Positions 41,252 through 51,134 of a stretch of 64,000 nucleotides of DNA are shown one piece after another (the stretch's first letter is position 1; each line of letters opens with the position of its first letter). The translations under genes were made by a program, and so were the position numbers. Under the pieces are notes generated by a model, which ran no database searches, had not been told where the DNA came from, and saw nothing but the letters and a program-made list of their open reading frames with translations. Source of the stretch: Pseudoroseomonas aestuarii (GTDB lineage: Bacteria > Pseudomonadota > Alphaproteobacteria > Acetobacterales > Acetobacteraceae); assembly GCF_042651065.1 (NCBI RefSeq), contig NZ_JBHSCH010000004.1, forward strand, positions 62,001 to 126,000. Direction: 5' to 3'.

Positions 41252-43687
41252 ATGGATGGATTCAGCCAGCCGATTCACGCCCTCGCCCGGCCGCGCCCAC
41301 AAGCGCGGATTCCGGGGGAGAGCTTTGGCGAGAAAGCACTGGCTGCCCGCCCGCTGGACAGGGGCATGGGACTGGCGGTCGGCCGCCGCACCGTGTTCCG
41401 CCCGGAGGACCAGGAGGATTTCGGCCGGGTGGCGGAGCGTGTCTCCACCGGCAATATCGGCCTGCTCGGCGCCGGCGGGGCGCTGGAGGTGGAGCGCGCC
41501 CGGCTGCGCAACGCCATCGCGACCGGGGCACTGCTCACCTCCGGCCGCCACCTCCAGCATGGCGATGCCGCGCAGCCCGGCCGCAACATGGAGGTGTTCA
41601 CCAACTGCGCGACGGCCATCGCCTCCTTCGCCGAATTCTACCTGCTGCTGAACGGCTCCGGCGTCGGCCGCGCCTATGACGACGCGCTGATCACCACGGA
41701 TTGGGGCCAGGCTCCCGCGCTCGGCCTCTATTTGGCCCCGGACCATGCCGACTATCCGCAGGACGCGGCGGCGCTGTGCCGCTTCGGCATCGAGCTGAAC
41801 CTGCTGCCCTGGGGCACCGGCCCCGAGCAGTTCGGCCCCGAGGCCGAGGCCACGGTGCGCGGCTTCCTGGCCGAGACGCTGCTGCCCTCGCTGGACGGCC
41901 TCCCCGAAGGCGCCGTGCTGCACCGGGTGGAGGACAGCCGCGAGGGCTGGGCCAAGGCGATTGAGGTGCTGGAGGCCATGGCCTTCCGCGCCGAGCGCGG
42001 CCGCACCCTGGTGATCGACCTCTCGGGCATCCGCCCCGGCGGCAGCCCGATCAAGGGCATGCAGGGCCGCCCCTCCTCCGGCCCCATCTCGCTGCTGCGC
42101 GGGCTGATCAACATCCGCCGCCACGTTATCGAGCCGGCCCGGACGCGGGACCCGGAGGGTGAGGCGCTGCAGCCCTGGGAGCAGGCGCTGCTGGTCGATC
42201 ACCACCTCTCGGTGGAGGTGCAGGTGGGCGGCGCCCGCCGCGCCGCGCGCATGGCCACCAAGTCCTGGCGCGACCCGGGCATCCGCCGCTTCATCCGCGC
42301 CAAGTCGGAGGGCGGGCTCTGGACGGCGAACCACTCCGTCATGGTGGACCGCGAGTTCTGGCAGCGCCTGCGCGAGGGCGACGGGGCGGACCCGCTCACC
42401 GCCCAGGCCCGCATGGTGTTCGAGGAGGTGACGGCCTGCGCCTACATCAATGGCGAGCCCGGCTTCATCAACGGCGACCTGCTGGAGGACCACCGCACCG
42501 GCAGCGCCTGGGACAAGCCGGTGCACGAGGATGGCCGCGACTTCCGCTCCGCCCGCTACCAGGTGGACGCCGCCGCCGGGCTGCTGGCCGAGGCATCCCG
42601 CCGCGCCGCACAGGCGCGCTTCCCCGTCACCACCAACCCCTGCGGCGAGATCACCCTGCATGTCACGGGCGGCTACTGCGTCATCGCCGATTTCGCGCCG
42701 CTGATGGCCTGCCCCGTGGGGTTCGAGCAGTTCCGCCCTGGCACGGCGCCGGAGGATGTGGCGCGGCTGTGGGACGAGCGGGTGGAGGATTCGGTCCGGC
42801 TCGGCGTGCGCTTCCTGATCCGCGCCAACCGGATGGATGCGCTCTATGGCGAGGAGGTCGCACGCACCAACCGCATCGGCATCGGCCCCACCGGGCTGCA
42901 TGAATGGGCCTGGATGCGCTTCGGCCTCGGCTTCCAGGACCTGCTGGACGAGCGCCGCTCCGCCCCCTTCTGGCAGGCGCTGCGTCGGCTCTCGGATGCA
43001 GCCAAGCAGGAAGCGGCCGAGTACGCGGCCAGCCTCGGCATGGCTGATCCCGTGACGGTGACCACGGTGAAGCCCGCCGGCACCACCAGCAAGCTGTTCG
43101 GCCTGACCGAGGGCGCGCATCTCCCGGCGCGGCGGCAATATCTCCGCTGGGTGCAGTTCAAGGGCACGCGGGATGCGGCGGCCGGGGGCTGGGCGGTGGG
43201 TTCCGACCCCTTGCTGGCTGAGTACGAGGCGCGCGGCTACCCGCTGCGCGAGCTTCGCAGCTTTCCCGGCATGACCATCGTGGGCTTTCCCACCGTGCCG
43301 CTGGCGCAGCGCCTGGGCATGGACGAGGCGCTCGTCACCGCGCCCGAGGCAACACCGGAGGAGCAGTATCGCTGGCTGCAGCTGCTGGAGGCCTTCTGGA
43401 TCGGCGCCGAGCGCGGCAACCAGGTGAGCTACACGCTGAAGGTCTACACCGACCGGCACGACCTGGAATCCTTCCGCGCCATGGTGCGCGAGCACCAGCC
43501 GCAGGTGCGCTGCTGTTCCGTGCTGCCGAGCCGGCCGGACAGTGAGCTGGGCTACGAGTATCTGCCCGAGGAGGAGGTCTCCACCGCCCGCTTCGCCGCA
43601 ATGGTGGAAAACATCCACGACGGCGCGGTGCAGGAGGCGGTGGACTGGGCGCATCTGCAATGCGCCAGCGGTGTCTGCCCCATCTGA
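41252..43687 (+). CDS. nrdJ: Adenosylcobalamin-dependent ribonucleoside-triphosphate reductase (class II)
   Basis: An 811-residue enzyme making deoxynucleotides without oxygen or a partner subunit. C119 in 'NMEVFTNCATAIASFAEFY' and C464 in 'TTNPCGEITLHVTGGYCV' are redox/thiyl cysteines, and the tail 'LQCASGVCPI' has the CxxxxC thioredoxin-accepting pair (C804/C809). The pattern fits the monomeric Lactobacillus-type RTPR rather than the long NrdJ with zinc tail. It depends on vitamin B12, so the organism must make or import it. It stands alone, with NrdR-type sites upstream. The start MDGFSQPIHALARP follows a weak GGAG. Confidence 0.88.
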   Translation: MDGFSQPIHALARPRPQARIPGESFGEKALAARPLDRGMGLAVGRRTVFRPEDQEDFGRVAERVSTGNIGLLGAGGALEVERARLRNAIATGALLTSGRHLQHGDAAQPGRNMEVFTNCATAIASFAEFYLLLNGSGVGRAYDDALITTDWGQAPALGLYLAPDHADYPQDAAALCRFGIELNLLPWGTGPEQFGPEAEATVRGFLAETLLPSLDGLPEGAVLHRVEDSREGWAKAIEVLEAMAFRAERGRTLVIDLSGIRPGGSPIKGMQGRPSSGPISLLRGLINIRRHVIEPARTRDPEGEALQPWEQALLVDHHLSVEVQVGGARRAARMATKSWRDPGIRRFIRAKSEGGLWTANHSVMVDREFWQRLREGDGADPLTAQARMVFEEVTACAYINGEPGFINGDLLEDHRTGSAWDKPVHEDGRDFRSARYQVDAAAGLLAEASRRAAQARFPVTTNPCGEITLHVTGGYCVIADFAPLMACPVGFEQFRPGTAPEDVARLWDERVEDSVRLGVRFLIRANRMDALYGEEVARTNRIGIGPTGLHEWAWMRFGLGFQDLLDERRSAPFWQALRRLSDAAKQEAAEYAASLGMADPVTVTTVKPAGTTSKLFGLTEGAHLPARRQYLRWVQFKGTRDAAAGGWAVGSDPLLAEYEARGYPLRELRSFPGMTIVGFPTVPLAQRLGMDEALVTAPEATPEEQYRWLQLLEAFWIGAERGNQVSYTLKVYTDRHDLESFRAMVREHQPQVRCCSVLPSRPDSELGYEYLPEEEVSTARFAAMVENIHDGAVQEAVDWAHLQCASGVCPI

Positions 43688-43693
43688 AGGCTT

Positions 43694-43726
43694 GCCCTTG
43701 GGAGGAGGAATCCTCCTCCCAAGGGC
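43694..43726 (+). terminator. Strong hairpin after the reductase gene
   Basis: A 33-base perfect palindrome, 16-bp arms (GCCCTTGGGAGGAGGA and complement) around one A, starts 7 bp after the stop. There is no T-run, but it is the likely 3' end of the reductase mRNA. Confidence 0.65.
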
Positions 43727-44392
43727 TCTAGCCCCAGCGTGAAGGCATCGGCCTCTACGCAATTCATTCAGCACGATAATCAAAGGTTATCGGGTCGCAG
43801 GCCATGACGCTGGTGCCGACAGAGAGGCCGCGTTCCTGCTTGACCCTGGTCCCATCGGAGCGGGTGCGGCGCCGGTTGCCTTTGGCGCGGACCTGCCCGG
43901 CACACTGGATCGCTCCCCCTTCCGAGCAGCAGCTTGCCTGTGAGTGTGGTCTTGCCCGCATCAGGGCGGGCGGCGATGGCAAAGGTTCACCGCCGCGAGG
44001 CCTCCGTCTCGGCTGCGGCCGAAATAAGCGTGGACATCGCGCCCCTGGTCAGGAGTGGAGAGCCGCTCGCGCTAACCCTTTTGTGGGTTGTGCGATGCGA
44101 GGAACTTGGATACTGGAATTGACCAATTCGACGGGAGATCGTCTCCCGGGAGCATTACCGAGCCCTCGCTGAGGCGGAGGCCATGCAACAAGGTCCAGCG
44201 ATCAGTCCGATGTAGGTCTTCAGAGACCCATCACGAAGGCAAAGCCTTCGTTTCGAGACACCTTGCTGCCATCGGCAAGCGCGTTCTGTCGCGTATCTGC
44301 CCCCGATTCCACATGAGTTGCCGTGAGCGACGTTGAGCGTCGCCTCTCTGCCGCCGCGCGCCCCACCGGCGCCGCCTTGGAGCATTGCTGCC
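43727..44392. other. Non-coding or decayed region
   Basis: These 666 bp lie between the reductase and SulP genes. Base composition is lower in GC than to the left. Short open frames exist on both strands (for example a 72-codon one at 43764-43982, minus) but none shows a recognisable family, ribosome site or codon pattern. It reads like the worn edge of an inserted block; no intact IS end was identified. Confidence 0.4.
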
Positions 44393-45874
44393 ATGAGCTT
44401 GGCCAATATAAGGGCCGAGTGGTTCGGCAATATCCGCGGGGATCTTCTCGCGGGCATGGTCGTGGCTCTCGCCCTCATTCCAGAGGCAATCGCCTTCTCC
44501 ATCATCGCGGGCGTGGACCCGAAAGTTGGCCTCTACGCTTCCTTCTGCATTGCCGTAGTGATCGCATTCACGGGTGGCCGCCCAGCGATGATTTCCGCGG
44601 CCACTGGCGCCATGGCGCTGGTGATGGTCACGCTGGTGCGGGACCATGGCCTGCAATACCTGCTCGCTGCCACCATTCTCACCGGCATCCTCCAGATCAT
44701 CGCGGGTCTTCTGCGGCTCGGCGATCTGATGCGCTTCGTCTCACGCTCAGTGATGACCGGCTTCGTCAACGCCCTGGCCATTCTGATCTTCATGGCGCAG
44801 ATCCCGGAACTGGTGGGGCATGGCTGGCAGACCTACGCCATGACAGCGCTGGGCTTGGCCATCATCTATCTGCTGCCGCGTCTGACCACGGCGGTGCCGT
44901 CGCCGCTCATCGCCATCGTCGTGCTGACCATCCTCGCCATCGCCAGCGGCATGCCGCTGCGCACGGTTGGCGACATGGGCGAGCTTCCGGCCGAGCTGCC
45001 GTTCTTTCTGTTTCCCGATATACCGCTCAACCTCGAGACGCTGCGGATCATCCTGCCCACAGCAGTGACCTTAACCGTGGTCGGCCTCCTGGAATCGCTG
45101 ATGACGGCGTCCATCATCGATGATCTTACTGATACGCCCAGCGACAAGAATCGCGAGTGCAACGGCCAGGGCATCGCCAACATCGTCTCCGGTTTCTTTG
45201 GCGGCATGGCGGGATGCGCAATGATTGGCCAATCCGTCATCAATGTAAAATCCGGTGGACGCGGACGACTTTCGACGCTGTTCGCCGGCGTCTTCCTGCT
45301 CTTCCTGATCCTGGTGCTCGGCGAATGGGTGCGGCAGATCCCGATGGCCGCCCTGGTCGCGGTGATGATCATGGTCGCAATCGGGACCTTCAACTGGCGC
45401 TCGGTTGCCAATCTGCGCGTGCATCCCAAGAGCTCCAGCACCGTGATGCTGGCCACGGTCGCCGTGGTGGTCGCCACGCATGATCTGGCCCAGGGCGTTC
45501 TCGTCGGCGTGATGCTCTCCGGCCTCTTCTTCGCCCGGAAGGTGGCGCGCATTGTCCGCGTCCGGTCGGAACTCTCAGCCGATGGCAAGGCGCGTACATA
45601 CTACGTCCGCGGCAACATCTTTTTCGCTTCGGCAGCCTCCTTTGGCGACGCCTTTGACTTCCGCGAAGTGTTGGAGCGCGTCACTATCGACGTCACGCAA
45701 GGCCACTTCTGGGATCTGACAGGCGTTGCCGCGCTGGATCGTGTGGTGCTGAAATTCCGCCGCGAAGGCACACAGGTGGAAATCGTCGGGCTGAACGAGG
45801 AGAGCATCTCACTCGTCGACCGCCTGGCAATGCACGACAAGCCGGATGCGCTCGAGCAACTCTCGGCACACTGA
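44393..45874 (+). CDS. SulP family inorganic anion transporter with STAS domain
   Basis: A 493-residue inner-membrane transporter. The transport core (about residues 1-385) has 'NIRGDLLAGMVVALALIPEA', 'GLYASFCIAVVIAFTGGRPA' and 'SVMTGFVNALAILIFMAQIP'. The cytoplasmic STAS domain (about 400-490) includes 'VTIDVTQGHFWDLTGVAALD'. SulP members move sulfate, bicarbonate, molybdate or carboxylates; the 'SNA'/'ISAATGAMA' variant here is close to those annotated as sulfate/bicarbonate carriers, but cargo is unknown. It is 12 bp upstream of a universal stress protein gene, a frequent pairing. Start MSLANIRAEWFG. Confidence 0.9.
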   Translation: MSLANIRAEWFGNIRGDLLAGMVVALALIPEAIAFSIIAGVDPKVGLYASFCIAVVIAFTGGRPAMISAATGAMALVMVTLVRDHGLQYLLAATILTGILQIIAGLLRLGDLMRFVSRSVMTGFVNALAILIFMAQIPELVGHGWQTYAMTALGLAIIYLLPRLTTAVPSPLIAIVVLTILAIASGMPLRTVGDMGELPAELPFFLFPDIPLNLETLRIILPTAVTLTVVGLLESLMTASIIDDLTDTPSDKNRECNGQGIANIVSGFFGGMAGCAMIGQSVINVKSGGRGRLSTLFAGVFLLFLILVLGEWVRQIPMAALVAVMIMVAIGTFNWRSVANLRVHPKSSSTVMLATVAVVVATHDLAQGVLVGVMLSGLFFARKVARIVRVRSELSADGKARTYYVRGNIFFASAASFGDAFDFREVLERVTIDVTQGHFWDLTGVAALDRVVLKFRREGTQVEIVGLNEESISLVDRLAMHDKPDALEQLSAH

Positions 45875-45886
45875 GGGGGGGATCAT

Positions 45887-46738
45887 ATGGCCAGAATACT
45901 CGCCTGCACCGACGGCTCGATCTATGCGCCGAGTATTTATGGGCATGCCGCCTGGGCGGCTTCCCGCCTGAACGCGGCCGTGGAGGTCCTGCACATGCTG
46001 GACCGTCACCCCGGCGCAGCCAGGGAAGCGGAGTTGAGCGGTGCCATCGGATTTGACGCCTCACAGGATCTTCTCCGGAAGATGGTCGAGCTGGACGAGG
46101 CTCAGGGGCGCCTCGCACAGCAGCGATCAAGAGCCATCCTGGAAGACGCCGAGCGGGTGTTGCGCGCTGCGGGCATTGCCGAGGTCACCCTCACCCTCCG
46201 CCATGGGGCGCTGGTGGAGGCGCTGCCGGAGTTCGAGAAAGCCGCCGATCTGGTTGTCGTCGGCAAGCGCGGCGAGGCGGCAGACTTTGCCAAGGGCCAT
46301 CTGGGCAGCAACCTGGAGCGGGTGCTGCGCACCAGCATTTGCCCGGTCCTGGTCGCCTCACGCGCCTTCAAGCCGATCAGCCGGGCGGTGATCGCCTATG
46401 ATGGCCGCGCCGCCTCCCGCAAGGCCGTCGAATATCTGGCGCGGCAGCCGCTCCTGCATGGTGTCTCGGTTCATCTACTCACCGTCGGAAATGCCGGTAC
46501 CGACGAGGAGGGGCTGGCTGAGGCGCGCTTCAGGCTTGGTGAGGCTGGCCTGGACGTTCGTATGCAGATCCTGCCCGGAAGGCCGGAAGACGTCATAGCC
46601 CGCGTGGTCGCCGAAAGCGGGGCTGATCTGCTTGTCATGGGCGCCTATGGCCATGGTGTGCTGACGCGGATGTTCCTCGGCAGTGTCACCTCCACATTGC
46701 TGCGCGAGTGCCGCGTGCCGGCTCTGGTCTTCCGCTAG
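45887..46738 (+). CDS. Universal stress protein, tandem UspA domains
   Basis: A 283-residue cytoplasmic protein with two UspA domains. The first (1-155) includes 'ARILACTDGSIYAPSIYGHA' and 'ADLVVVGKRGEAADFAKGHL'. The second (about 160-283) includes 'ISRAVIAYDGRAASRKAVEY' and the ATP-binding GxxGxG-type 'LVMGAYGHGVLTRMFLGSVT'. It probably binds ATP and modulates the coupled SulP transporter, as suggested for similar pairs (inference). A strong GA-rich ribosome site (GAGGGGGGGATC) precedes the start. Confidence 0.92.
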   Translation: MARILACTDGSIYAPSIYGHAAWAASRLNAAVEVLHMLDRHPGAAREAELSGAIGFDASQDLLRKMVELDEAQGRLAQQRSRAILEDAERVLRAAGIAEVTLTLRHGALVEALPEFEKAADLVVVGKRGEAADFAKGHLGSNLERVLRTSICPVLVASRAFKPISRAVIAYDGRAASRKAVEYLARQPLLHGVSVHLLTVGNAGTDEEGLAEARFRLGEAGLDVRMQILPGRPEDVIARVVAESGADLLVMGAYGHGVLTRMFLGSVTSTLLRECRVPALVFR

Positions 46739-46889
46739 GCCCCGCGCCGGCATGGGAGGGAAGAGCCTGCACGGCTTTCGCCAGCCCTCCCGGCGTCCTG
46801 CTGATGCTGCTGTCCGGTTTCGGGCAGACCTATCTTCACCGCGCTGCTCAACAGCGCCCTGCACAACAGCCCTGGCGGATCGAGTGGGA

Positions 46890-48086
46890 ATGACAGCTGA
46901 TCGAAGTTGCGAACCATCCAAGAATGAGCGCCATCACTACCTGGACTATCTGCGCGCCATTCTGATGTTCCTGGGCATTCCCTACCATGCGGCGCTGGCC
47001 TTCTCGTCCCATCAGGCCTGGATCGTCGAAGCGGAGCGGGACTCGGCCCTGCTGAGCTGGGCGGCGCAGCTCAGCCACACCTTCCGCATGCCGGTGTTCC
47101 TCCTGATCGCCGGGTTCTTTGCAATGATGCTCTGTCAGCGGCGTCCCGGGTCCTGGTGGCGAAGCCGCCTGGTCCGCCTCGGCGTGCCTCTGGCTGCCGC
47201 CACGATCCTGATCAATCCGCTGCTCATGCTGGGAAGGGCGCTTTGGCAGGCTGAACCCAGCCAGGTCTTGGATCTGTGGCTCAGCATGCTGGCGACACCT
47301 GGCGAGCCCTGGGTGTCGCACCTCTGGTTCCTGATCGATCTGCTGATCTATTCCTCGATCCTGGCGGTGCTGTTGCGCCTGCGCTGGATGCCTGCGCTGG
47401 CGCGCCGCGCCGACAGGGTTGCCGGGTTGATGGCTTCGCGCTGGTGGGTGGCGCCTGGCCTGCTGCTGTTCAGCGGGGTCGCTGCGCTGGGCACGGTGGT
47501 GGCGCTGAGTGTCCTGGGCCTCAACTCGACCCTTCATGGCATGTTGGTGCTGGCGCGCACCTCGGCCCATCTGCCCGTCTTCCTGTGCGGTGCCGCCCTT
47601 GCGCTGCGCCGCGACTGGCTGGACCGCTTCACGCGCATCCACTGGTGGATGTGGGCGGCAGGGCTTGTCCTGGCGGCGGCACTGGCCGCTGTGCAGTGGC
47701 GGGACGAGGACATCTACCGGGCCGTGACCTTTTTCCTGATGCCCGTCGTCGGCATCCTGTTCGCCCATATCCTGATGTCGGGGATGCGGGCCTGCTTTCA
47801 GGGCGCCAACAGGCTGGTGCAGATCGCGGTGGACTCTTCCTTCACCGTCTACCTGGTGCACCAGGTTTTCATCGTGTTCGGCGTGGTGCTTATGATGGGC
47901 AGCGGGATTCCGGTGCTGCTGCAGTTCGTGCTGCTGGTGGCGGCTTCCACGATCCTGTCGCTGGGGTTTCATCAGCAACTGGTCCGTCGCCGCCCTGTGC
48001 TGCGGCTGCTGTTCAACGGCGTGCTGCCTGAGCGTGCGGCACCGCTGGCTGGAGCCGCCGCTGCCCCCCGAGCGGGACGGATATAG
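46890..48086 (+). CDS. Acyltransferase family 3 membrane protein (OpgC-like)
   Basis: A 398-residue membrane protein with about ten helices. 'RHHYLDYLRAILMFLGIPYH' is the family opening with its conserved Arg and His, and 'LSHTFRMPVFLLIAGFFAMM' follows. The enzymes acylate or succinylate sugars at the membrane (glucans, O-antigen, peptidoglycan). It lies at the convergent end of the arabinose-type glycan operon, so it may decorate the same glycan; that is only a proposal. Start MTADRSCEPSKNER has a weak ribosome site. Confidence 0.85.
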   Translation: MTADRSCEPSKNERHHYLDYLRAILMFLGIPYHAALAFSSHQAWIVEAERDSALLSWAAQLSHTFRMPVFLLIAGFFAMMLCQRRPGSWWRSRLVRLGVPLAAATILINPLLMLGRALWQAEPSQVLDLWLSMLATPGEPWVSHLWFLIDLLIYSSILAVLLRLRWMPALARRADRVAGLMASRWWVAPGLLLFSGVAALGTVVALSVLGLNSTLHGMLVLARTSAHLPVFLCGAALALRRDWLDRFTRIHWWMWAAGLVLAAALAAVQWRDEDIYRAVTFFLMPVVGILFAHILMSGMRACFQGANRLVQIAVDSSFTVYLVHQVFIVFGVVLMMGSGIPVLLQFVLLVAASTILSLGFHQQLVRRRPVLRLLFNGVLPERAAPLAGAAAAPRAGRI

Positions 48087-48096
48087 TACAAGGAGT

Positions 48097-48137
48097 CTCA
48101 ATCGGCGGCCGCAACTCGTGGTAGCGGCCCGATTGAG
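48097..48137. repeat. Hairpin between convergent genes
   Basis: Arms CTCAATCG/CGATTGAG (8 bp) and GGCCGC/GCGGCC (6 bp) form one interrupted stem with an 11-base loop, 10 bp after the acyltransferase stop. A second pair GTCTCGG/CCGAGAC spans 48154-48208. Either could stop transcription from both sides; neither has a T-run. Confidence 0.5.
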
Positions 48138-48279
48138 CCTGATTAGGTGTGTAGTCTCGGGAGGTGGCGGTGCATCTTCGGGCCGTGTAGCCCCCGGTGA
48201 TCCGAGACGTCCCCCTGCCCCACCGGCTGCCAGCAGATTTCGGCGTACACGGCAGCAGGGGGGTTCTCCCGGGCAGGCT

Positions 48280-49402
48280 TCAGCTTGCTCCGGATCCTTG
48301 GGCAAGGTCGGCGGAGGCGGCCTGCCGCCGCAGGCGTCTCTCTCCGCCAGCCCGGCACTCCATGCCGGCAATCGCGCCAACAAGGCACAGCAGCACCGCC
48401 CATCCGTAGATGGAGCCGAACGTCGCCTGGACCCAGGCAGGTGATCCCATGAAGGCCAGAACCCAAGGGACCGGGATCAACAACAGCACCGCCGCCAAAC
48501 TGAGAGCCCAGTTCAACGGCCGGAGGAGAAAAACAGGCAACAGGAAAAGCGTGTAATGCACCCAGGCGAGCGGTGAGGCGAGCAACGCACCAACCAGGCC
48601 CAGCGCACTCGCCTGTGCCAGGCTGGGCCGGCAGCGCCAGGCCCAGAGGGCAAGCGCGCCCAGCACCAAGGCGCCGGCGGGCGCCGCAAAGGCACCGAGC
48701 CCGCCTCGCTGCAGCAAGCCGGCCAGCGAGGCGTTGGTGAGGAAAACGGCGCGGTTCCCTTCCGCGGCGAGCACTGCGAACCATTGCTGGTAGACCTCAG
48801 GCCCGTAGAGCAGCACGGGCAGAAGGCTGAGCAGGAGCGCCGTGACGCCAGCAGAAACTGCAGGCCGGTAATAGCCTGAGAGGAACAGCAAGACCGGCCA
48901 GACAGCGAAGTTCGGCTTCACTGCAACGACGAGCCCGATGGCAACACCCGCCGCCAGGCCCCGCCCACAGCGTGTCCCAGAACCCGGCAAGGGCGAAAGC
49001 CCAGAGAGCAGCCAGCCAGCGCCCATCGCCGCTGCCCTGGCGGCGCACCAGCAGCAGGATCGTCGCGACGTAGCAGAGCACAGAAATGCTCCACCACAGG
49101 CGGAAGCCCTCATGCGGGTCCAGCAAGCCAAGCAACTGAAACAGCGGCAGCGCGGCCGGCGGATTGAGGTTGGGGTTCCAGGATTCGAAGCCCGGCAACG
49201 CCACGTGGAACGTCAGCGGATAGATGCCATAGGGGTCAAGGCCCTCGGAGGCCGCCCGGCCGGAGGCGATGAAGGAGCCATAGTCCAGAAGCCCCGGCGT
49301 TGGCAGTGCCCGCGCAAGGCTCCAGACGATGAGCGGCAGCAGCAGCAGGCACAGGGCAGCGGCCAGCGCGCGCCGCGCTGGATGAGAGAGCGACGCCGCC
49401 AT
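48280..49402 (-). pseudogene. Glycosyltransferase family 87/DUF2029 membrane protein, broken by internal deletion and frameshift
   Basis: The N-terminal 146 codons from 49402 (MAASLSHPARRALAAALCLL ... ending 'ALAGFWDTLW') and the C-terminal part (from 'RGLAAGVAIGLVVAVKPNF' to the stop at 48280) are in different frames; they meet near 48960. Together they give the usual order of a GT87 polyprenol-phosphate-dependent transferase, with 'WNPNLNPPAALPLFQLLGLL' and 'SPLAWVHYTLFLLPVF'. The segment expected between, with the conserved GQ motif and a membrane helix (roughly 30 residues), is missing. Either the gene is dead or the assembly has an error. Its start overlaps the stop of the upstream gene (TGATG). 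Confidence 0.72.
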
Positions 49403-51039
49403 CACCCGGCCTCCTCTGAGGCCTTGGCCGGCGGCACGACACGCATCACCGAGAAGCCCTGGCCACAGGCCACCGGCTGCACGGCAAGGCCCGCCAGCCA
49501 GTCCTCGCAGCCCCACTGGTACATGGCGATGTAGACTCCCGCGAGCGGCGGCTGCACCTCATCGGCCCGCGAGGCCACGGCCAGCGCGTTCTGGACCAGC
49601 GGGCGGAACGCCGCCGCGTCCGGCACGCGGGCGATCGGGCCACGGTCCAAGGCTTTCATCTCCGGCAGGAGCGGCTCGAAGACGAGCGGATTCTGCCCCG
49701 CCTTGGCGAAGAGGCTGGGGATGATGGCCTGGCGGTCAATCATCGCATAGGCGACGATGTGTTCGGGCGGCGGCCGCATGCGGCGCGTCTGCGTCCAGTC
49801 GCCGAGTTCAATCGGGTAGCGCGCGGCGGGAATAATGAAGCTTCCCGGCGGAATGCGCTGGAAGGCCGCGACCATCTCGCCGATCACCTTCCCCTGGACG
49901 CGCCAGTCCTGCGCCAGAACGTAGCTGCGCGAGCCCAGCAGCAGCAGGATGACCATGGAAGCAATCGCTGTCGCCAGCGGGCGCGGGCGGCGTGGCACGA
50001 TTGCAGCGAGCAGCATGAAGGCCGCGGCGATGGCGATCCGCCAGTCCAGGAAGAATGACTCCATCGCCGAATAGGGCAGCACCAGCACCAGCAGGGCGAA
50101 GAGCGCGGCAACCAGCAACAGGCCGGGATGTAGCCGGACCTGCCGCATCGTCAGCGCCAGCACCAGGGCTGCCAGCGAGATCAGCGAGGCCGCGGCATCC
50201 GCATGCGGGTTGCCGGAGGAAAGCAGGCGGGTGAAGGGAGAGAGCTTGACGAAGGCGCTGAAGTTGAAGTGCGGGCTCAGCGGCAGGCCGTGCGACGGGC
50301 TGATCGCCCAGTAGAGCACCAGGGCCGGGATGAATTGCGAAGCCGACGCAACGAGGCGCAGGAAGGCAGGGCCAAGCCCCTCGCGCCGCCGCAGCCAGGC
50401 GTGCCGCAGCTCCAGCGCTGCGATGGCCACCGCGTAGAGGCCGAAGGCGACGAGGTGCGCGAGAAAGATCAGCAGTGCGAAGAATGCGCCCAGCACCACC
50501 TGCTGCCAGCGCGGCCGTCCCTCCATCAGCAGCCAGGCGGCGAGGCCCCAAGGCAGCAGGGCGAGACCCAGGTTGTAGTTGAGAAAGCCCCAGAAGAACA
50601 TTTCGTTGGTCAGGAAGACGCCGGCCAGAAGGGGCCAGACGCTGTAGCGGCCGGCCACGGCCCGATTGAGAAGGTAGAGACCGCCCAGCGTGAGGATGAA
50701 GGTCAGGGCCAGCAGCAGAAGGCCCGCCGCCCGCGCATCGGCGACCTGCATCAGTGCCAGCATCACCACGTCCGACAGCATGTTCGGAATCAGAAAGCTG
50801 GCAAGCCGGTAGTTCGCCTGCAGGCCGGGGCTGCTGGCCCAGTGATTGATAGCGTCAACCCGGGCCAGGTGGTTGGGATAGTCGAACAAGGGCGGCATGC
50901 TGGTGGCCAGCAGCGGCAGCAGAGCCACCACGAGGCAGAGCGCCAGGGTGACATGCGCCCAGGCGGCGCTGGTGATGTGCACGCGCCAGGAGCGGTGCGG
51001 GACGGCCGCCGTTCCGACAGACAGATCGCTGAGGGGCAT
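49402..51039 (-). CDS. Polytopic membrane protein, probable GT-C-type glycosyltransferase
   Basis: A 545-residue protein with roughly ten helices over residues 25-400 and a soluble C-terminal domain of about 150 residues. After the first helix comes 'LATSMPPLFDYPNHLARVDA', an acidic loop in the place where GT-C enzymes carry their catalytic Asp. No closer family is recognised. It belongs to the operon with UbiA, DprE1 and DprE2, so it is the best candidate for the enzyme that transfers the polyprenyl-linked sugar to an acceptor outside the inner membrane (inference). Start MPLSDLSVGTAAVP; it is coupled to the broken GT87 gene. Confidence 0.62.
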   Translation of the reverse strand: MPLSDLSVGTAAVPHRSWRVHITSAAWAHVTLALCLVVALLPLLATSMPPLFDYPNHLARVDAINHWASSPGLQANYRLASFLIPNMLSDVVMLALMQVADARAAGLLLLALTFILTLGGLYLLNRAVAGRYSVWPLLAGVFLTNEMFFWGFLNYNLGLALLPWGLAAWLLMEGRPRWQQVVLGAFFALLIFLAHLVAFGLYAVAIAALELRHAWLRRREGLGPAFLRLVASASQFIPALVLYWAISPSHGLPLSPHFNFSAFVKLSPFTRLLSSGNPHADAAASLISLAALVLALTMRQVRLHPGLLLVAALFALLVLVLPYSAMESFFLDWRIAIAAAFMLLAAIVPRRPRPLATAIASMVILLLLGSRSYVLAQDWRVQGKVIGEMVAAFQRIPPGSFIIPAARYPIELGDWTQTRRMRPPPEHIVAYAMIDRQAIIPSLFAKAGQNPLVFEPLLPEMKALDRGPIARVPDAAAFRPLVQNALAVASRADEVQPPLAGVYIAMYQWGCEDWLAGLAVQPVACGQGFSVMRVVPPAKASEEAG

Positions 51040-51134
51040 CAGGGGGGTGCTCGCTCTCGCTGGGGAAGGCCTCTTGCAGCCGACACTAACGTCCAAGCTG
51101 GCTGCTGGTTCACCCCAGCAGCCGAAGGCGGATT

